Assembly (NCBI RefSeq): GCF_900143065.1
Contig: NZ_FRCX01000001.1
Coordinates: 496,001 to 560,000 of the forward strand
Source of the DNA: Duganella sacchari
GTDB lineage: Bacteria > Pseudomonadota > Gammaproteobacteria > Burkholderiales > Burkholderiaceae_D
Length of the DNA stretch: 64,000 nt
Direction of reading: 5' to 3'
The position numbers were made by a program, and so were the translations under genes. The stretch's first letter is position 1; the number at the start of each line of letters is the position of its first letter. Below, piece after piece: positions 1 to 7,825 of the stretch. The notes beneath the pieces were generated by a model. The model saw only the letters and a program-made list of their open reading frames with translations. It did no database searches and was not told the DNA's origin.

Positions 1-16
1 GCCGAGGCGGCGCCCG

Positions 17-2056
17 TTAAAACACCGCTTTCAGCGTCAGGCGGAACGAACGACGTTCGGCCGGATGGTAGTGGATGTCGTTCACGCCCTCCGCCGGTTC
101 GCCCGGCAGGCGCGAAGCGTAGTAGTAGTCCACATCGCTGACCTGGCGGTCAAACAGGTTGAAGGCATCCAGCTGCGCCGTCCAGCGGCGGTTGAATTTG
201 TAGCCGACCCGCGCATACGCAATCGCCGTCGTTGCTGAACGCTGGCTGTTATCTTCAACCAGCGGACGCGGACCGAAGTAGCGCATCTGGAACGCCGCCG
301 ACCACGGTCCCAGATCGATCACCGTCGCACCAAGCGACGCCACCTTGCCGATCGCGCCCGGGATGTAGTCGCCCACCTCGTCATGCTCCGTGTAGCGGCC
401 GCGCGAGTAGGCCAGGTCCAGATCGAACAGCAGCCACGCATTGGCGATGTAGTGGTTATTCCACTCGATGCCGGAACGGTAGCTGCCACGGCTCGGCGAG
501 GTATCGCCAGCATCGCCGGAAAACACCAGCTCCGACTCCGAGCGCAGCTTCCACACCGCGACCGAGCTTTGCAAGCCAGGCAGGAACTCGGTGCGCGCAC
601 CAATCTCCGCGCCGCGCGTCTTGACCAGCGGCGTGACCGGATCGATAGGTTCGCGCTCCTTCGGCGTCAGATGCACCGTGGTGCCGCGCGCATCGTTGCT
701 GTGAAAGCCTTCGCCGTAGTTGACGAAGAATTCGGTCCTGGCCCATGGCCCCAGCACCACGCTGAATTTCGGCGAGGTGGTGCCGGCACTGACCTTGCCC
801 GAGTTTTCAGCGATATTGCTGTTCACATCAAAGCGATAGCGGTCATAGCGCAAGCCCGCCGTGGTGCGCAGCCAGTCACGCCACTGCACGGTGCTTTCCA
901 GATAGGCAGCCAGGCTGCCCTCCTTCACCCTCGATTCCGTGATGGTGCGCAGCGTCTGCTGGTTGTGCGTCGCATATAGCGCCAGCGGCGACAGATAATC
1001 GTAGCGTCCCTGCACGCCAACCTTGTTGCTGACATCAACGCCACCCCAGTGGCTGAACCACGTCTGCGCCACGTCAAAACCACCCATGCGGCGTTTCTCC
1101 GTCTGCCGCGACTGATCGCCATTTTCAGGATCGTCGAGGAAATACGTGAAGTTGTTGAACAGCGTCAGACTCGATTGCACCAGATAAGCGTTCGCCTGGA
1201 ACAGCGCATCGCTGCTGCGCTTGCGCATCGTCGCCGACACACTGTAGCGCGAGGTCCTGCCACCGTCGCTGGAATCGATGGCGCCATACGGATCGAGCGC
1301 GCCGCTCTGCACCGCACGCAGCGGAATCTGATTGCTGGCGCGCCAGGCGCCCTTGTAGAACATGCCGGTCACGCTGAACTGGTCATCGCTGGCGCCTTGC
1401 GCATAGCGCAGCACGCCCAGGCTTTTGTGGAACGCTTCCGGCTCCACCCACGGACCATTGTTATGTCCCAGTTCGGCGCCGTACACCAGATTGCCCGCGC
1501 CCAGCGGCGCCGAACCCGTCACCACCGAGCGCACGTAGCGGTTCTCGCCGAGCGTCACGCTGGCGGTGTTTTCTCTGAGCCTGTTCGCCAGCGTCATGTG
1601 CGCGGCGCCAGCGGAAGCGAAGTCGCCTTCATCCCCGTAATACGGACCTTTCTTGTAATTGATGCGGTCCACCAGCTCGGGGATCAGGAAGTTCAGATCC
1701 GTGTAACCCTGGCCGTGGGCATGGCTGCGCATGTTGACCGGCATGCCGTCGACAAACGTCGCAAAGTCCGTGCCGTGGTCCAGATTGAAACCGCGCAGGA
1801 AGTACTGGTTGGCCTTGCCGTCACCGGAGTGCTGCGTCACGATCACGCCCGGCACAAACTCCAGCAGCTCACCGGGCCGTAGCGCGGGACGATTGGCGAT
1901 CAGTTCCGCCGTCACCGCGCCCTGGCTGGCGGCATTGGAGGTGCCAACGCCGTTATCGTAGTGGCCGCGCACTTCCACGGTGCTGGTATCCACAGGATCA
2001 GCGTAAGCGGCCAGCGGTAAAACCACCGCCAGCGCGACGAGGGATTTGTGCATCAT
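17..2056 (-). CDS. TonB-dependent outer-membrane receptor, B12-riboswitch operon
   Basis: This 679-residue outer-membrane receptor starts with a signal peptide ending near AYA-DP, followed by a probable TonB box (VEVRG, about residue 27). A plug domain (roughly 45-155) carries GVIVTQ and YFLRGFNLDHGT, and a long beta-barrel ends in Phe, as is usual for outer-membrane barrels. Its start overlaps the CobN-like stop codon in an ATGA, so it is the last visible gene of the riboswitch-led operon and is probably translationally coupled. Family knowledge says such receptors import scarce ligands using proton-motive force. The cobalamin riboswitch and the chelatase neighbour suggest a corrinoid, cobalt chelate or other metallo-tetrapyrrole; the ligand cannot be read from sequence. 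A second ATG directly follows the first. Confidence 0.9.
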   Translation of the reverse strand: MMHKSLVALAVVLPLAAYADPVDTSTVEVRGHYDNGVGTSNAASQGAVTAELIANRPALRPGELLEFVPGVIVTQHSGDGKANQYFLRGFNLDHGTDFATFVDGMPVNMRSHAHGQGYTDLNFLIPELVDRINYKKGPYYGDEGDFASAGAAHMTLANRLRENTASVTLGENRYVRSVVTGSAPLGAGNLVYGAELGHNNGPWVEPEAFHKSLGVLRYAQGASDDQFSVTGMFYKGAWRASNQIPLRAVQSGALDPYGAIDSSDGGRTSRYSVSATMRKRSSDALFQANAYLVQSSLTLFNNFTYFLDDPENGDQSRQTEKRRMGGFDVAQTWFSHWGGVDVSNKVGVQGRYDYLSPLALYATHNQQTLRTITESRVKEGSLAAYLESTVQWRDWLRTTAGLRYDRYRFDVNSNIAENSGKVSAGTTSPKFSVVLGPWARTEFFVNYGEGFHSNDARGTTVHLTPKEREPIDPVTPLVKTRGAEIGARTEFLPGLQSSVAVWKLRSESELVFSGDAGDTSPSRGSYRSGIEWNNHYIANAWLLFDLDLAYSRGRYTEHDEVGDYIPGAIGKVASLGATVIDLGPWSAAFQMRYFGPRPLVEDNSQRSATTAIAYARVGYKFNRRWTAQLDAFNLFDRQVSDVDYYYASRLPGEPAEGVNDIHYHPAERRSFRLTLKAVF

Positions 2057-5000
2057 AAGAAGCCTTTCAATTTCCGGAGTTTGTTACGCCGGCTGACATA
2101 GCCCACACCGACCAGCGCGGCGGCCAATGCCAGCAGCACCAGGGTGCCGACCGTCTTCTGCACCGGCGTCAGATTGGTCAGGGTCTGCATCTCAAAGCCG
2201 CTGACTTTGGCGTCGGCAGCTTCTGGCGTCGGCTTCGGTTGCGGCGCAGGCCTGGCCTTGGCCGGCGGCGATGGAGCTGGTTGCTGCGCCTCGGCCTTCG
2301 CCTGCAGCGCCTGCAGATCGGCGGCGGCGTTCTGCATCGCCACCTGCGGCGACGGCGCGGCGCCACCGGGACGTGCCGCCGCTGCCGCACCGCGTGCGAT
2401 GGCCATATTGGAACCGACGTTGGGCACGAAATCCGGATTGAACTGCGGCGCCACCTTCAGCGTGGCCTTGCTGCACGAATCCGCGCTGCACGACACGCCA
2501 GCTTCCCTGATGGCCTGCGCATTCATCTGCGTCAGCCTGTTGCGCACTGCGTCGCCCGGCTTCCAGTAACCGCGTTCGATCGCGCTCAGCATACGGTCGG
2601 TGATCGCCTGGAATGCACGCAGGTTGCCAGCATTGGCGATGCGCTCGCGCACCTTGAGGCCATGGCGGTCTTCGACATAGGTGTCGTACATGCGCTGCCA
2701 CTTGCCGCTGTCAACTACCTCGGGCACCGTCACCTGCCAGGCCCACAGGTAGTCCACCACACGGTTGAGATAACGCGCACCGGAGTAGCCTTCCTTGAGC
2801 ATATTGTCAGCCCAGCGCGGATTCAGGTAACGCGCCTGCATTTCCTGGCCCATGTACTGCTCCAGCGTTTTGTGTGTGGCGCGGCGCGGATTGGCCAGGT
2901 CGCTGACCACCACCTCCGGCGTCCTGCCATCCACACTGCGAATCGCCATCGCGGTACCGCCCAGATACTGGAAGAAATCATCGTTATCCAGCGTCGCGAA
3001 CAGATTGCTGGAACGGCTGTGCAGCGCGATCTGGCTGCCGGACAGCGCCTGCGTGAACAACTCGCGGCGCTGCTCAGGGCTGGCCTTGTCATTGCCCCAG
3101 TAACCGGCGCCGAACGGATGGCTCATGCGGTTGATGAACATATCCGCCACGTCCTTCTCGTTCTGCCAGGCGTTGGTGAGCGGGATCAGCTTTTCGATCT
3201 GCGTGCCATACGCGCCGCTCGGCAGGCCAAAAATGCGTACCGAGGCCATACGCTGCGCCTCCTCGGCCGTGATACCACGCCTGGCCAGCGCTGCGGCGAC
3301 CTTGGCGCTATGTTGTTGCAGCACATTGCCGCCTTCATCCTCCTGCTTCTGCGCCAGCTGCGCGGCTTGATCCAGGAGCGCCAGCAGATTCGGGAACAGG
3401 TCGCGGAACAGGCCGGACGACACCAGCGTCACGTCCACGCGCGGGCGTCCCAGCTGCTTGCGCGAGATTGCCTGGACACCGGTCACGCGGCCGCGCTCAT
3501 CCCAGCTGGGCCGCACGCCCATCAGCGCCATCGCCTGTGCCTCCATCACGCCTTCATGGCGCGAGGTCTCGACACCCCACAAATTCATGCTGAGCTTTTC
3601 CGGATAGGCGCCGTGCCGCTTGCGGTAATCCTCCACCAGCTGCTGCGCCAGTTTGGCGCCCGCCTCGTAGGTGGTCTTGCCCGGAATACGCGACGGATCA
3701 AGCCCGAAGAAGTTGCGCCCCGTCGGCAGCGCATTCGGATTGCGTAACAGGTCCGCGCTGGGACCCGTTGGAATATAGCGGCCGGACAGCGCCTGCATCA
3801 GACGGTCCAGTTCCAGCTGCGCGCTTTGCTCGATATCCGCTTCCAGCCGCGCGATGCGCGTGGCCTTCGGCTCGGCGCTGGCCTTGTCATCGAGACTAAC
3901 GACAGCCCGCGCCATGGCATTGCGCTGTTCAGGATTCGGCGCAACGCCAAAGGTATGCAGGCCAAATGGCGTCAGCTTGCTGCCGATGTCGTCGAGATAT
4001 TCCTCCAGGCCTTCCATATCCGCTTCCGACTTCAGCCCGGTCTTTTTCATGTCCTTCAACACACCACTTTTTGCAGCGAGACGGTTGATGGCTTTCAGAT
4101 GGCTGGCCGCCAGCAGCGGGCTTTTCTGCTCGGCGACACGGTAGTCGTTCAGCAGCGCGCCCAATTCGCGCAGATCAGGATTCAGGCCCGCCACATCAAA
4201 CGGCGGTGTCATATGGTCGATGATGGTCGCCATGCCGCGACGTTTGGCCTGGATGCCCTCGCCCACGTCATCCATCACATAGGGGTAGATGTTGGGCATG
4301 GCGCCAATCAGCGCTTCGGTCGGGTCGCTCTCCGACAGGCCGGCCTCTTTACCGCTCAGCCACTCCTGTGTACCGTGGGTGCCGATGTGCATGACGGCGT
4401 GGGCCCGAAAGTCTTTTTGCAGCCACAGATAAAACGCGATGTATTCATGCGATGGCGGCATGCTGACTTCATTGTGCAGCTTCTCCAGGTTCTGCTCCCA
4501 CGCACGTCCCGGCTGCGGCGCCATGAGCACATTGCCAAAGCGGCGCGCCGGATAAACGAAGAATGCCTCGCCTTTCGCATTACGCCACAGGACCGGCGCC
4601 TTTTCCGGCTTGCCCCACGACTGCTCTATCGCTGCCCGCAGCGGCGCTGGCAGCGCGGCAAACCACTGCTGGTAATCCGACAGCGGCACCAGCAAGGCCT
4701 GGCCGCTTTCCGCCAGATGCTTCAGGCCCGCGCTGTAGTCGCTTTTGGACTTGCCGGGATAGTTGCCCCACTTCTGGATTTCGCCTTGCAGTTCCGCTTC
4801 GTTGCGAGGCAGCGCTTCGCCGGTGCGGTAGCCGTCATGCTTCAGGCGCTGCACGATCTGCCACAGGCTTTCCGGCAGCACGTTCAGATACGCGGCACCG
4901 ATGGTCTCCGAACCATGCGGGTAGTTAAAGTAGATCATGGCGATGCGCTTGTCGCTATTGGCCTTCTGGCGCAGCGTCAGCCACGCCGCCACGCGTTCGT

Positions 5001-6078
5001 TGAGGCGCTCTATGCGTTCGGCGATCGGCGTCTCTTCCACATAGGCCAGGCCGGTCTGCGCATCGCTGATGCGCTCACGGCTGGCAACCACGGTCGGCTG
5101 GATCAGCCCCGCCGCTTCGGCGCCAGCCAGTTGCCAGGTACGCTCGATGATATCCAGGCCGACTTTGGATTCCTGCCATTGCGCCAACGTCTGCTGGCTC
5201 AGCGTGATCGCATTAATCGCCGGCACGCCGATCTTGTCGAGGATGGCGCCGACGCTGGAAGTACCGCCCACCTTCATGCCCAGTGCGACGATCAGGTCAA
5301 CGCGGCTCTTGCCGTTTTCGTCCAGCAGCAGCTTGAGTGGGACTTCGTAGGGGTAGCCGAATACCGGCACCACGTTGTAGCCGCTGCTTTCCAGTCGCGC
5401 GGCGATGGCCGCCAGCGGCAGCGTTTGTCCGGCCACCAGGCTGGCGCGATAGAACGGTACGGCAATCCACGGCGCCCCCGGTTTGTAATGGCTATAACCA
5501 CGCACGTATTCTTCGTGGCTGCCTACGGTGCGATTCGCGGCCACGTCGTACAAACCGGCTTCCGGCATCGCATGCACCGGCGCGGCGCTGACTCCGGAGC
5601 CGAAGTCACTGCGCAGTATGTAGCGCAGCATATTGCCGACGTTTTCCACGCCGCCTTCACTCTGATATGACTGGATATGCTTATCGTCACGCACACCCAG
5701 TTCGCGCAGGCTGTCATCCAGTGCGCCGCCGACCGCATACACCGGCTTGCGCGCTTTCTGCAATGCCTGCAATTCGCCACTCAGACCCGCTATCGCCTGG
5801 CGGCCTTTGACGTTGATGACCGCCACATCTGCGGTAGCCAGCGCACTGCGGTCGGCCGGCGTCAGGCTGTTGACGGGGATGATGCGTACGGCGACGTTCA
5901 GCTCTTTCAACTCTGCCTGCAAACCGCGCACCGCCAGCACGGCGGGACGCGACTCGATATCGCCCAGCATCAGCGCCAGCGTGCGCGGCGACTGTGCCGA
6001 ATGAACATAGCCGCCAACGGCCAGCGACAGCAACAACAGCAACGACAGGGCCAGTGTCCAAAGCTTATTCCGGCACAT
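2053..6078 (-). CDS. Membrane-tethered CobN-like chelatase (HmuS-like)
   Basis: This 1341-residue protein belongs to the CobN / magnesium-chelatase H subunit family (CobN inserts cobalt in aerobic B12 synthesis). The conserved core spans roughly residues 120-1215, with the His-rich motif HIGTHGTQEWL near 562. Unlike cytoplasmic CobN it begins with a hydrophobic signal or anchor (LALSLLLLLSLAVGG, about 9-23). After a Pro/Ala-rich linker (about 1230-1290) it ends with a transmembrane helix (about 1308-1331) and a basic tail. Positive residues at both ends predict cytoplasmic termini and a periplasmic core. No other cobaltochelatase subunit (CobS, CobT) or cob gene is nearby. The closest known analogue is HmuS, the CobN-like heme dechelatase of Bacteroidetes. 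A role in removing or handling metal from an imported tetrapyrrole is inferred. Confidence 0.85.
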   Translation of the reverse strand: MCRNKLWTLALSLLLLLSLAVGGYVHSAQSPRTLALMLGDIESRPAVLAVRGLQAELKELNVAVRIIPVNSLTPADRSALATADVAVINVKGRQAIAGLSGELQALQKARKPVYAVGGALDDSLRELGVRDDKHIQSYQSEGGVENVGNMLRYILRSDFGSGVSAAPVHAMPEAGLYDVAANRTVGSHEEYVRGYSHYKPGAPWIAVPFYRASLVAGQTLPLAAIAARLESSGYNVVPVFGYPYEVPLKLLLDENGKSRVDLIVALGMKVGGTSSVGAILDKIGVPAINAITLSQQTLAQWQESKVGLDIIERTWQLAGAEAAGLIQPTVVASRERISDAQTGLAYVEETPIAERIERLNERVAAWLTLRQKANSDKRIAMIYFNYPHGSETIGAAYLNVLPESLWQIVQRLKHDGYRTGEALPRNEAELQGEIQKWGNYPGKSKSDYSAGLKHLAESGQALLVPLSDYQQWFAALPAPLRAAIEQSWGKPEKAPVLWRNAKGEAFFVYPARRFGNVLMAPQPGRAWEQNLEKLHNEVSMPPSHEYIAFYLWLQKDFRAHAVMHIGTHGTQEWLSGKEAGLSESDPTEALIGAMPNIYPYVMDDVGEGIQAKRRGMATIIDHMTPPFDVAGLNPDLRELGALLNDYRVAEQKSPLLAASHLKAINRLAAKSGVLKDMKKTGLKSEADMEGLEEYLDDIGSKLTPFGLHTFGVAPNPEQRNAMARAVVSLDDKASAEPKATRIARLEADIEQSAQLELDRLMQALSGRYIPTGPSADLLRNPNALPTGRNFFGLDPSRIPGKTTYEAGAKLAQQLVEDYRKRHGAYPEKLSMNLWGVETSRHEGVMEAQAMALMGVRPSWDERGRVTGVQAISRKQLGRPRVDVTLVSSGLFRDLFPNLLALLDQAAQLAQKQEDEGGNVLQQHSAKVAAALARRGITAEEAQRMASVRIFGLPSGAYGTQIEKLIPLTNAWQNEKDVADMFINRMSHPFGAGYWGNDKASPEQRRELFTQALSGSQIALHSRSSNLFATLDNDDFFQYLGGTAMAIRSVDGRTPEVVVSDLANPRRATHKTLEQYMGQEMQARYLNPRWADNMLKEGYSGARYLNRVVDYLWAWQVTVPEVVDSGKWQRMYDTYVEDRHGLKVRERIANAGNLRAFQAITDRMLSAIERGYWKPGDAVRNRLTQMNAQAIREAGVSCSADSCSKATLKVAPQFNPDFVPNVGSNMAIARGAAAAARPGGAAPSPQVAMQNAAADLQALQAKAEAQQPAPSPPAKARPAPQPKPTPEAADAKVSGFEMQTLTNLTPVQKTVGTLVLLALAAALVGVGYVSRRNKLRKLKGFL

Positions 6079-6400
6079 AGATCACCTTCCCGTCCGGCAG
6101 CTGATAGGCCGTACCCAGACGCTTGCCGGAACCCGACAGCGGTTTGTCGCTCACTTTGCTGACCTTGATTTCGGCGCCCTTCTTGGTCAGCACCTCGACA
6201 TGGCCGTCCGCCGATTTTTTGGCGATGGTGACTTCGGAGTTCGGGTCCAGCAAATCCATCATGTTCCAGGCGGAGAACAGCGCCAGCATCATCGCCACGA
6301 TGAACACGATACTGGCGTCAAACAGATTGGCCACGCCGGACAAGGGATCTTCGCCATGCTCACCCAGCTTACTGTAGCGGTGCTTGTTCAGATAGCGCAT
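6065..6400 (-). CDS. DUF2149 small membrane protein, ExbD-like layout
   Basis: This 111-residue protein has one transmembrane helix (about 26-46) and a C-terminal domain expected in the periplasm. I chose the start MRYLNKHRYSK because it lies one base after the ExbB-like stop codon; the open frame continues upstream only through that gene. It matches what I know of DUF2149, which accompanies CobN-like proteins. An Asp (NLFDASIVF) sits at the N-terminal edge of the helix, as does the proton-coupling Asp of ExbD/TolR, which also have one helix plus a periplasmic domain. I infer that it partners the ExbB-like protein as a proton-motive-force stator. It overlaps the CobN-like start by 14 nt. Confidence 0.75.
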   Translation of the reverse strand: MRYLNKHRYSKLGEHGEDPLSGVANLFDASIVFIVAMMLALFSAWNMMDLLDPNSEVTIAKKSADGHVEVLTKKGAEIKVSKVSDKPLSGSGKRLGTAYQLPDGKVIYVPE

Positions 6401-6401
6401 A

Positions 6402-6998
6402 TCAGGCCTCCGCGCGGACCAGGTGCGGCTTGGCGCCGTGCGATGCCAGCAGCGCTTCGGCGGCAAACGCAATCTCAGTCAGATCGCTGCGCAGCCAGTG
6501 CTCGCGCACCAGCGTCAGCACGTAGGCGCCCACGCTGCAGGCCAGGCCGACCACGGTGGCGGTGAACGCGGTGGTCATCGATTCCGCCATCTTCGGCAGA
6601 TTGCCTTGTGCCAGACCGGCCAGCGAAATCCCCATCGGGATCAGGGTGCCCATCAGGCCCAGCGCGGGGCCGACGCGTACCACGAAGCGCACGCCATCCA
6701 GACGGCGCACGCCACTGGCATCGGCGCGCTGCACGATGCGTTCCAGGCGCACATCCAGTGCAGGATCGCCTTCCTGCGCAGTCAACACGGCAGACATCTC
6801 CTGCTTCGCAGTGGCGACCAGCATCCGCACGCCACGGCGGCGTTCCAGCCATTCGGCGCCAAAGCTGCCGAAGCAGAACAGCATATGCAGCACCAGCGCG
6901 GCAATGCCGAGCAAAACGGGGAGGTAAAGCACGTTGGAGATGGAGTACAGCAGCGTCTCGATCGCATGGATCGCCGCGTCAACAGGCAGAGTAAACAT
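6402..6998 (-). CDS. MotA/TolQ/ExbB-family proton channel protein
   Basis: This 198-residue inner-membrane protein has three predicted helices (about 15-40, 105-130 and 138-165). The family signature GPALGLMGTLIPMG and a following ESMTTAFTATVVGL segment are typical of ExbB/TolQ/MotA. I start it at MFTLPVDAAI; the same frame stays open upstream into the riboswitch, but that part has no protein-like character. It is the first gene after the riboswitch leader and precedes the DUF2149 gene by one base. Family members energise outer-membrane transport or motility by proton flow. Here it probably energises either the TonB-dependent receptor or the tethered chelatase. No tonB gene is present in the window. 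Confidence 0.85.
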   Translation of the reverse strand: MFTLPVDAAIHAIETLLYSISNVLYLPVLLGIAALVLHMLFCFGSFGAEWLERRRGVRMLVATAKQEMSAVLTAQEGDPALDVRLERIVQRADASGVRRLDGVRFVVRVGPALGLMGTLIPMGISLAGLAQGNLPKMAESMTTAFTATVVGLACSVGAYVLTLVREHWLRSDLTEIAFAAEALLASHGAKPHLVRAEA

Positions 6999-7126
6999 GG
7001 AGGTGTCCCGAAAAAGCAGCGCGCAAAGATACGCCGGCGACGCATGCGCAAGGCATGGCCACCAGCCGGCACTGCCGAGGCGCGCTGTATAAATGCATAA
7101 AAATGAATGGACTACAGATGCAATCA

Positions 7127-7144
7127 GCTCACCTCCCCGTGAGC
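7127..7144 (-). promoter_or_regulatory. Leader hairpin with a purine-rich loop downstream of the riboswitch
   Basis: On the minus strand a perfect 6-bp stem (GCTCAC / GTGAGC) closes a GGGGAG loop that resembles a ribosome-binding site. A second small hairpin (GCGCC-ATC-GGCGC) lies just upstream at 7158-7170. Both lie between the riboswitch and the ExbB-like gene. They could belong to the expression platform, but the next good start codon is about 130 nt further on, so the mechanism is unclear. Confidence 0.4.
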
Positions 7145-7179
7145 GGATTGAATAGAAGCGCCGATGGCGCATCCCCCTG

Positions 7180-7372
7180 TTTGGCCGGTATCCGGGCTGG
7201 CAAGCGAATCCGCCCGGCCTTCCCATGCACGAGGCACAGTGGCATATACGAGGCGGATAGTCGACGCGGGGACGACGCTTGTTTACCGTTGCGGGGGCAG
7301 CACAGGTTGGCCCTGGAGGGCTCCCTGTTTCCCGTTTAACTGCACCTCTGGACAGAGGCGCGAGCACCAAAA
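7180..7372 (-). promoter_or_regulatory. Cobalamin (AdoCbl-type) riboswitch
   Basis: The minus-strand RNA shows the hallmarks of a cobalamin riboswitch in order: GGTGC near 7364-7368, GTTAAACGGGAAACAGGG, the diagnostic core GCTGCCCCCGCAACGGTAA (7283-7301), GCCACTG, ATGGGAAGGC, and the closing B12-box-like AGCCCGGATACCGGCC (7183-7198). It lies upstream of the ExbB-like, DUF2149, CobN-like and receptor genes. It should turn them off when cobalamin is plentiful, which is how this class normally regulates uptake genes. It accounts for most of the 440-bp gap between cueR and the ExbB-like gene. Confidence 0.95.
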
Positions 7373-7438
7373 CGTGGCGAGATTATACGCGAAGCGCCTG
7401 ACGCTTCTCAAACCATTTACAGCACAGCAGACGGCGTT

Positions 7439-7825
7439 TCACTGCGCCAGGCTTTGCAGGATCGGGCAATCGGCGCGGTCGTCGCCGTGGCAGCAGCTGG
7501 CCAGCGATTGCAGCGTGTCACGCATTTCGGTCAGTTCGGCGATGCGCTGATTGAGCGCATTGACATGCCCCAGCGCGATGGCTTTCACATCGGCGCTGGC
7601 GCGCGCCTTGTCCTGCCATAGCGACAGCAGGCCGGCGATCTGCTCCAGCGAAAAGCCCAGCGAGCGCGCACGCTTGACGAAGCGCAGCGTGTGCACATCG
7701 TTGTCGCCGTAGATGCGGTAGCCGGCATCGGTGCGCTTGCCGGCCGGGATCAGGTTGATGCTCTCGTAGTAGCGGATCATTTTGGCGGAGACCCCGCTGG
7801 CGGTGGCGGCTTGTCCAATGTTCAT
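7439..7825 (-). CDS. cueR: MerR-family copper-responsive regulator CueR
   Basis: This 128-residue protein has an N-terminal winged helix-turn-helix ([20 protein letters not shown]), a dimerisation helix and a C-terminal metal loop with [10 protein letters not shown]. That matches the two-cysteine loop used by CueR to bind Cu(I). It overlaps the copA stop by 4 nt (ATGA), so copA and cueR are co-transcribed. The family activates copper-efflux promoters by twisting a 19-bp spacer, and such a promoter is visible upstream of copA. The extra adjacent Cys in CCH is a small deviation from the simplest loop. Confidence 0.92.
   Translation of the reverse strand: MNIGQAATASGVSAKMIRYYESINLIPAGKRTDAGYRIYGDNDVHTLRFVKRARSLGFSLEQIAGLLSLWQDKARASADVKAIALGHVNALNQRIAELTEMRDTLQSLASCCHGDDRADCPILQSLAQ

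Noticed and set aside
3826..5670. 614-codon open frame on the plus strand across the CobN-like gene
   Set aside because: It is antisense to a well-supported chelatase. It is rich in Arg, His and Gln, as expected for a mirrored frame of a high-GC gene, and has no recognisable domain.
2053..6078. True CobN cobaltochelatase for de novo B12 synthesis
   Set aside because: The hydrophobic anchors at both ends, the Pro/Ala linker and absence of CobS, CobT and other cob genes argue against the cytoplasmic biosynthetic enzyme.
6999..7370. N-terminal extension of the ExbB-like protein through the riboswitch
   Set aside because: The extension lacks protein-like character and overlaps conserved riboswitch RNA elements; MFTLPVDAAI is a natural family start.
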